Assembly (NCBI RefSeq): GCF_021228125.1
Contig: NZ_JAJQQS010000025.1
Location: 32,294 to 96,293, forward strand
DNA from: Streptomyces albireticuli
GTDB lineage: Bacteria > Actinomycetota > Actinomycetes > Streptomycetales > Streptomycetaceae
Length of the DNA: 64,000 bases
Direction of reading: 5' to 3'
The notes beneath the pieces were generated by a model that was given only the letters and a program-made list of their open reading frames with translations, was not told the DNA's origin and did not search any database. The position numbers and the translations under genes were made by a program. Position 1 is the first letter of the stretch. Each line of letters begins with the position of its first letter. Shown here in pieces: positions 58,793 to 64,000 of the stretch.

Positions 58793-59094
58793 TCAATCCG
58801 CTGAAACTAGGGTCTCGTCGACGTACCTCCAGGCCGTCGCCTCCGACACGCCGAAACCGGCCCCGACCTGCGCGAACGTCTCGTTCTTCCGCAGATGTGC
58901 GAGTACCAGCAGGGCCTGCTTGAAACAACCCAGCCTCCGCCACGGCGACTTCAGTCCCTGCCGGCGGGCATGGATCAGCCACGAGACATGCTCGACCAAC
59001 TCGTGCGGGACGTCGAGCATGGCAGGATACGGAACCAACAGAGCCCCTTGGCGCCGGTGTCGAGTGAGATCAACACCCCAACGACAAGGGGCTC
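58793..59094 (-). mobile_element. Truncated IS5-like insertion sequence, 5' part
   Basis: The 81-codon reading 58793-59038 holds the N-terminal HTH region of an IS5-family transposase: VEHVSWLIHARRQGLKSPWR, LAHLRKNETFAQVGAGFGVS and EATAWRYVDETL. The DDE domain is missing. An 11-bp inverted repeat (AGAGCCCCTTG at 59040, CAAGGGGCTCT at 59084) lies just upstream, as in many Streptomyces elements of this kind. The element is inserted against the broken end of a Tn3 transposase gene. Confidence 0.75.
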
Positions 59095-59156
59095 TGCCAT
59101 GTCACCAGCACCGCCTCTGACCTGCCCGTTCCACCCTCGCGGGACAAGATGAAGAG

Positions 59157-60099
59157 GTTCACGCAGCTTGATCTTCGCCCGCGACTCCGAGCCCGACAGG
59201 GCCTGGTCGAAGAGCTGCACCACGGAGTCCAGAACATCGACGGCGGACTGTGCCAGCAGCGTGAGCAGGATCGGGTGACGCCGATTCGCCTCCCGGCGCT
59301 GAAGGGCCTGCGCGGTCAGGCGTCGGCCGATCTAGGCGAGGTGGCGGCGTCGTTCGGCGGGCAGCGCGGACAGGTCGAGGCTGTGCGCCTCCAGGCCGCG
59401 CAGGAACACCAGCTTCTCCACCTCGCCGCCCACGCTGGTGGGCGACGCCTGCACCGGCCCGGTCGCCAGCCAGTGCAGCCGCGTGGGCCGCAGGGCCGGA
59501 TCGACGACCAGCAGGTTGTCCAGGCCGCGGGTGCGCTCCCCGGTCAGCAGGTGGGCCACCCGGGCGTGGGTCTTCTGTTCGGCAGCGGTGCGGGCGCTGG
59601 CGACCTTCTCCAGCAGCGTGACCACGCCGGGCCGGATCACCTTCGCCGAGCGCAGGTACTCGCAGCCCAGGCGGAACAGCAGACTCGGGGAGTCGTGCTC
59701 CATCGCGCGGGCCAGCAGGAACTCGTCCAGCTCCTTGTGCTCGATGGCCTTCGGTTGTTTCCACCCGAGATAGTCGGCGATCTCCTTCAGGTGGTCGGTG
59801 CGGGTCTGCTCGCGCGCGCCGTAGCCCGCCAGGTCACCGGCGACGAGCCCCAGCTGGCGGGTCAGGCGGCCGACCGCCGCGGGCGGCGCGGTCGGCACGT
59901 CGTCGGGGACGAAGCCCAGCCAGGGCAGAGCAGACAGCTGCACGGCGGCGCCGAGCACGTTCTGGGAGCGACGGAACTTCCGCAGGAACGCCTCGTCGGC
60001 CGGGGTGAGGGTGAAGTAGCGGATCAGCTCGTCCCGCCCGATCGCCGGAAAGGACCGTAAGCCCTCCAACTCCTCATCCGAGAACACCCGCGTGGCCAT
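59157..60099 (-). pseudogene. Tn3-family transposase, N-terminal part with amber stop
   Basis: From the ATG at 60099: MATRVFSDEELEGLRSFPAI, GRDELIRYFTLTPADEAFLR and GAAVQLSALPWLGFVPDDVP, the DUF4158 N-terminal domain of Tn3 transposases. An in-frame TAG at 59332-59334 interrupts RRHLA|IGRRLTAQALQRREAN, which then continues in frame to SGSESRAKIKLRE and ends where the IS5-like fragment begins. About two-thirds of the transposase, including the DDE domain, is missing. Confidence 0.85.
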
Positions 60100-60238
60100 C
60101 GGCCCCTCCCACCCCACTCGCATCAGCACAGACGGGCACTACCCCTACCCGGCCAGCAGGCGTGGACATCAGAGAACTCCCGAACTACCCACAGCAGTAC
60201 GGGAGTTCCAGTACCCTTCGGCGCCCACAAGCGGGGCT

Positions 60239-60715
60239 CTAGTCGCGCAGGTTCCCCATCGTCGGGTCGGCCTTGATCCGCTTCGAGCTGCGCACCGCGC
60301 CGAGCACCGCGGCCGACAGCTCGTCCGGCCACTCCTCGGGCTCGACCATGGTCTGCTGCCCGACGGTGAGCACAGACATCAGCAGCCCCTTGGCGACCTG
60401 TTGCTGGAGAGCCTCACGCATCCCGCCCTCGCGCGGGGTGATGCCCGCAGCTTCCCGCACGGCCCGTTCGCAGTCCCGGGCCAGATACGGGTGCGCCGGA
60501 GCGAACAGCGCCACCATCAGGTTCATCGCCTCGTGCGCGAGCCCGTCACAGAGCCGGTTCCACGTCTCGCGGTCGTAGCCGCCCTCCTTGTAGTAGTCGG
60601 TCGCGAGGGTGACCCCCTCCATCAGCTCCTTCACCTTCGGAGCGATCTCGCCCAGGAGCTTCTGGATCTACTCGTCACTCAGGTCGTTCAGCGGCGGCTC
60701 GTCGGCGCTCAGCAT
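60239..60715 (-). pseudogene. Hypothetical protein with in-frame amber stop
   Basis: ATG at 60715: MLSADEPPLNDLSDE, then TAG at 60668-60670, then IQKLLGEIAPKVKELMEGVT in the same frame. It continues LCDGLAHEAMNLMVALFAPA to a stop at 60239. Without the TAG the protein would be about 158 aa, helical and acidic. An internal ATG at 60634 could give a 131-aa product. A Tn3 passenger or resolvase-adjacent gene is possible. No family recognised. Confidence 0.6.
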
Positions 60716-60853
60716 GGCCGCGACGCTACCGACCCGCTCATGGTCACCGCGCCGTTTCACCCGGGGATCAGCCCAGATCAGAGGCTGCTGCACGGCATAG
60801 CGTTGTTTTTTTCCGCGAGAACTACTGGGACCCGGTGCCCTCCCTGAAGATCC

Positions 60854-63091
60854 TCACTGATGTGGCAGGGGTTTGATAGATCGGCGGGTGGCGCCGTGGG
60901 CTAGAAGTTGGTTTAGCCAGAGTTCGGTGGAGATGAGCTCTGTGAGCCCGTCCAAGAAAGTTACTAGTTTTCCTTCGGCAGTTGCCCGGAGCGCGTTTCT
61001 GACGGTGGCTGCTTTGATGAGGCCCGCCTCGGCGAGGAGTGAGGTGTGGAAGAGGTCAAGGAGGGGGCCGAGTGAGGCGCGGATGCCGGCTTGGAGCATG
61101 GCTGTGTGAAGGGTGTGGGAAGGGGTGCCCCAGCCGGGTGGAAGACCAGTGATTCCGGTGCCGGCGAGAACGGCTCGGAGCACGTGGGCGCGTGCCCCGG
61201 GCTGGACACGCAGGGTTTCGGGGACTGCGCGGCAGGCTCGGACTACTTGATTATCGAGGTAGGGGGCGTGCAAGCGTTGGTCGGGGAGGCTGATGGCTTG
61301 TTCGTACACGTGGTGGTTAGCGGCTTGGCGGTGGAGTGCAGAGGCGGCGCGCCGTTCTCCGGGGCGGGCCGGGAGCGTGGTAGAGCGAATGGCTGCGTGT
61401 TGGAGGCGTACCGCCGCTTCAGCTAGAGCATCTCTGGTCAGCCAGCGTGCGGCGGGTCCTGGGCGGCACCAGGTAAGAGCGGTGAGGGAGGGGTGGCCAG
61501 GGAGGCCAGGGTGAGCGTCGGTGGGAAGACTGCTGAGGTGGAGCATATGGGCTGCGGTGGCTTCCAAGGCTTCGCGATAGGTGGTGCGGGTGAGATGGCG
61601 TGCTGCCCGGTAGACGGTGAAGGGCAGGGCTGGGGAGTGCGCAGTAAGGCCGGTTGCGCGAGTTAGGGCTGAGAGGGGCCTAAGCAGGTGCCCGCAACGG
61701 TGGTCCATGAGGAGGTCGGCGAGGCGGGCAGGGTGGGCGTCTAGCGTTTGGCGGGCACCATGGCCGGTGATGTGGTCGCTGCCGCCTTGAGCGAGCCGGT
61801 GGCGGTTACGGGCAGCGGAAGCGATGGCTGGGCCAGGCTCGTCGGTGAGGGGTTCGGTTCCTAGGGCGGCGTAGGGGAGGTCTTTAGTGTTGGCGGTAAC
61901 GATTACATGGTAAAGAGAGGGGTAGTTGGCGACGATGGCGCGGGCACGGTCCATTTCGTGTTGGTGACCGTGATTGCTGTGTAGTGCGAGATCGTCGTAG
62001 GTGATGGCTCGGATGCGTTTGTTCTGTCTGCTGCGTGTTCTCGGCGAGGTATCAGGCGAGTCAGCGAGCCCAATGGTTAGCAGAGCGAGGGTCGCGGAGG
62101 CGCTGCCACCCGAGAGGTCAGCCCCAATTCCGGTTGTTCGGCAGTGGACTTCAGGAAAACTCTTGGACTTCTCTGTGGCGTTCGAGTGAGCGTCTGGGTT
62201 GAAGCGGTGCGGTCTGTGAGGATGGTAATTTTTGCTGTGCGGGTTTGGAGTATGGTGCAGTGATTCGTGGTAGTCGCTCTCGTTGCCGAAGATGTCAGCC
62301 TGTTCGTAGTGATGGCGGAACTCTGTCCCGAGTTCCGCCTGATGAGATGTGCCGTTCGTGTAGCCGCCCGTGGGACCGTGGCTTGTTTCGGTGTGGTGGT
62401 GGGAGGCGTCAAAGCGGGTCCGCAGCGCGTCGAGAAGAGCGTCGCGGATGCCTCCGACGGCTTGCTCTGGGCGGGTCCGGGGAGCGGAGACGGCGAGCGA
62501 CGCTGTCGGCTCGTAACTGGTGATGTCGCGTGTGCCGTCGCGTAGGACGAGGGCGTGCTCGGGTGGTACGCGTCGTACGCCCAGGTAGGGCGTGCCGTCG
62601 CTCAGGGCCTCCGGGGAGTCGGGACAGGCGAGCAGGGCGGCGAGGTGGCCGACGTCGAGCTGTGCCTCGATGAGGTCGGCGAGGGGCAGGGCGGCCGTGG
62701 CGTAGGCGGTGCCGCCGGCCCATGCCGTGTGGAAGACGGGGCGGGCGCCGACCAGGTCGCCTACGACGCTGGTGCGGCGTCCCACCTGAGCGATGGTGGT
62801 GTAGCTGCCAGGCCAGGTGGTGAGGTGCCGCAGGGCACCTCCGCGAGCGGCGATGAGCCCGGTGCGCAGTTGCTCGTCGTCGGCACCGCAGCGGCCGAGG
62901 ACAGCAAGGTGGGCGAGGCAGTTGAGGCGGACGACGCGCACCTCGTCGGGGCGCCAGTCGCCGACGGCCCACAGGGGCGCCGGGCCGCCCCAGAGAAGGC
63001 GGGCGTTGGCGGGTTTCATCACCTCATGTCCTGCGCCGATGATGGCGGCAGCCGATGAGATGCTGCCGTTCCATCCGATCACCGAGCGCAT
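60854..63091 (-). CDS. Lasso-type macrolactam cyclase (Asn-synthetase-like)
   Basis: A 745-aa protein from the ATG at 63091 (GGAGG at 5-nt spacing). The N-terminal 220 residues (RLLWGGPAPLWAVGDWRPDE, VVGDLVGARPVFHTAWAGGT) match cyclases of the albusnodin/ikarugamycin lasso family, with the synthetase domain following. The ATP-pyrophosphatase motif reads ADLSGGSASATLAL (about 325-338), where most relatives have SGGxDS/T. Residues about 229-318 are an extra His/Asn/Ser-rich insertion, and codon use from about 61500 to 62420 is less GC-rich. No leader peptidase or RRE protein is adjacent. Confidence 0.8.
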   Translation of the reverse strand: MRSVIGWNGSISSAAAIIGAGHEVMKPANARLLWGGPAPLWAVGDWRPDEVRVVRLNCLAHLAVLGRCGADDEQLRTGLIAARGGALRHLTTWPGSYTTIAQVGRRTSVVGDLVGARPVFHTAWAGGTAYATAALPLADLIEAQLDVGHLAALLACPDSPEALSDGTPYLGVRRVPPEHALVLRDGTRDITSYEPTASLAVSAPRTRPEQAVGGIRDALLDALRTRFDASHHHTETSHGPTGGYTNGTSHQAELGTEFRHHYEQADIFGNESDYHESLHHTPNPHSKNYHPHRPHRFNPDAHSNATEKSKSFPEVHCRTTGIGADLSGGSASATLALLTIGLADSPDTSPRTRSRQNKRIRAITYDDLALHSNHGHQHEMDRARAIVANYPSLYHVIVTANTKDLPYAALGTEPLTDEPGPAIASAARNRHRLAQGGSDHITGHGARQTLDAHPARLADLLMDHRCGHLLRPLSALTRATGLTAHSPALPFTVYRAARHLTRTTYREALEATAAHMLHLSSLPTDAHPGLPGHPSLTALTWCRPGPAARWLTRDALAEAAVRLQHAAIRSTTLPARPGERRAASALHRQAANHHVYEQAISLPDQRLHAPYLDNQVVRACRAVPETLRVQPGARAHVLRAVLAGTGITGLPPGWGTPSHTLHTAMLQAGIRASLGPLLDLFHTSLLAEAGLIKAATVRNALRATAEGKLVTFLDGLTELISTELWLNQLLAHGATRRSIKPLPHQ

Positions 63092-63187
63092 AGAAGCCTC
63101 CACGGGACAATGGACGGACACTGGCTGAGAGCTCGAGGAACTGTGTGCGGGAACGGTGCACGGTATGAGGGTGACGCTCAGGATTTC

Positions 63188-63418
63188 CTATGCGCGTTCC
63201 GGGTTAACCTTTGCGGCTCGTTCGCGGGGTACCGCCCAAGCAGTTCCGGAACCACCCATGAGAACAGGTCCGCGAAGTGACGGGTCGGGTGTGTGAAATG
63301 TCCACCTGTCGCCACGCTGGGTGCTCGTGTGGGCGTGTGGGCGTGTGGGCGTGTGGGCGTGTGGGCGTGTGGGCGTGTGGGCGTGTGGGCGTGTGGGCGT
63401 GTGGGCGCAGCTCATCAT
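63188..63418 (-). CDS. 76-codon ORF containing an 8-bp tandem repeat
   Basis: ATG at 63418 preceded by GGAGGGGGAGCGATC, a good ribosome site. After MMSCAH the product repeats TPTRPHAH, encoded by the octamer tract at 63331-63402. It then runs TSTQRGDRWTFHTPDPSLRG and ends GGSGTAWAVPRERAAKVNPE, RA. It is 97 bp upstream of the macrolactam cyclase on the same strand, where a lasso precursor would be expected, but no clear lasso leader or ring pattern (Gly1 with Asp/Glu at 7-9) was found. Confidence 0.4.
   Translation of the reverse strand: MMSCAHTPTRPHAHTPTRPHAHTPTRPHAHTSTQRGDRWTFHTPDPSLRGPVLMGGSGTAWAVPRERAAKVNPERA
63331..63402. repeat. Octanucleotide tandem repeat (GGGCGTGT)9
   Basis: Nine perfect copies of an 8-bp unit (72 bp). 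Because 8 is not a multiple of 3, gain or loss of a unit changes the reading frame of the ORF that spans it. Confidence 0.95.
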
Positions 63419-63691
63419 GATCGCTCCCCCTCCGCAAGCATGATCTTGTGGGTAAGAACCAAAAGTTATATGGCCACGACAACGTGTCGTAAGGAAACTC
63501 TGAGTTCCTTGCTGTAGGACGAACACATGTCTCGTGTGGCGAGGTTATGGGTTCAATTAACACGAAGGGTGGAGCTTACCTACCGCGCTGTGCGGTAGCG
63601 CTGTGTCCTGTTGCTTGTTGGCCGTTGTCGTAGTCGGGGAGTGTCCAATAGACGGCGGATCCGATGATCAAGGAGAATCTCAATGATCTTG

Positions 63692-63831
63692 TCAAGCCGT
63701 CTGCGTGACCGGTGGGACGGAGGTGAACAGCCTTTTGTCGCTCAGCATCGCCCACAGCACGTTGACCCGGCGTCGGGCGAGCGTGAGCATTGCTTGGGTG
63801 TGGATCAGGCGCTCGGCGCGCTTTTTACAAG
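63692..63831 (-). pseudogene. C-terminal fragment of an IS110-family transposase
   Basis: Minus strand: KKRAERLIHTQAMLTLARRR, VNVLWAMLSDKRLFTSVPPV, stop at 63692. This matches the common tail of IS110-type transposases (a different one from that at 45795). It is cut at its 5' side next to the element beginning at 63882. Confidence 0.7.
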
Positions 63832-63881
63832 TCATTTCGTTTGGTGTGATCTGCGGGATGGTGGTGGGGTGAGGTGGTGGG

Positions 63882-64000
63882 GTGACGACGAAGCTTGTTG
63901 AGCGGTTGGTGCCGGACGGCTTGTGGGAGTTGTTCCAGCGGGTCGTGCCGCCTGCGCCGGTACGCCCGCAGGGCGGCGGCCGTCGGCGGCATGGTGACCG
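63882..64000 (+). mobile_element. IS5-family transposase, 5' end (runs off window)
   Basis: GTG at 63882, product MTTKLVERLVPDGLWELFQR followed by VVPPAPVRPQGGGRRRHGD and continuing past the window. This is the usual start of Streptomyces IS5-type (DUF4096) transposases. Confidence 0.75.

Noticed and set aside
58488..58982. A 164-codon minus-strand frame overlapping the IS5 fragment
   Set aside because: It overlaps the better-supported transposase N-terminus in another frame and has no recognisable domain.
63188..63261. Short peptide GGSGTAWAVPRERAAKVNPE as a lasso core
   Set aside because: Gly1 is present but no Asp or Glu at positions 7-9 (first acidic residue is at 12), and there is no recognisable YxxPxL leader motif in a convincing position.
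63331..63402. Octamer repeat as a CRISPR or iteron array
   Set aside because: Unit is 8 bp with no spacers; iterons are longer and less perfect. It is a microsatellite.

Overview
The window reads as high-GC actinomycete DNA, almost certainly a large Streptomyces plasmid or plasmid-like accessory region. The evidence is frequent GTG starts, ATGA/GTGA gene overlaps, a WhiB-like protein, Streptomyces-style TPR regulators, a parA-parB module and a long transfer-type gene block. No replication initiator, rRNA or tRNA gene was recognised, and there are no cas genes.

Layout. 0-2.6 kb: parB-parA on the minus strand, with two perfect 27-bp palindromes (probable parS) inside parB and a shorter relative upstream of parA. 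3.2-4 kb: a broken ATP-grasp gene, CRISPR array 1 and its leader. 4-9.8 kb: a minus-strand run of TPR regulator (frameshifted), YdcF-like protein, WbqC-like protein, a 15-codon ORF with a strong ribosome site, radical SAM enzyme, kinase and PCMT-like methyltransferase; this is the best candidate here for an undescribed peptide-modifying pathway. 10-12.4 kb: acetyltransferase and a second regulator. 13-19 kb: a plus-strand operon-like series of methyltransferase, ATPase-type regulator, TauD-like oxygenase, DUF6624 protein, EEP hydrolase, HemC paralogue and HTH protein, followed by CRISPR array 2.

20-33 kb: mixed accessory genes, including AraC and SnoaL, head-to-head remnants of an alanyl-tRNA synthetase and a TPR regulator, ASCH, CRISPR array 3, a P450 divergent from a 19-codon ORF that has its own ribosome site and terminator, three decaying copies of one small gene, and a polynucleotide-kinase-like ATPase. 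33-49 kb: the conjugation and maintenance block, with a sliding-clamp-like protein, membrane proteins, an FtsK/TraB-type ATPase, large low-complexity and coiled-coil proteins, very small genes and a WhiB-headed chain of short zinc proteins, interrupted by an IS110 element. 49.3-51.8 kb: a complete graspetide cassette (precursor, ATP-grasp ligase, PCMT-like methyltransferase). 52.5-57.8 kb: a GntR regulator with paired operators, a PLP decarboxylase, remnants and a VapBC-like pair.

58.8-64 kb: transposon debris (IS5-type, Tn3, IS110) around an albusnodin/ikarugamycin-type macrolactam cyclase. An unusual 8-bp repeat (nine copies) sits in a short ORF upstream of the cyclase. Overall the element combines partition and transfer functions with several ribosomal-peptide systems, some intact and some eroding, and three orphan CRISPR arrays that share one leader.
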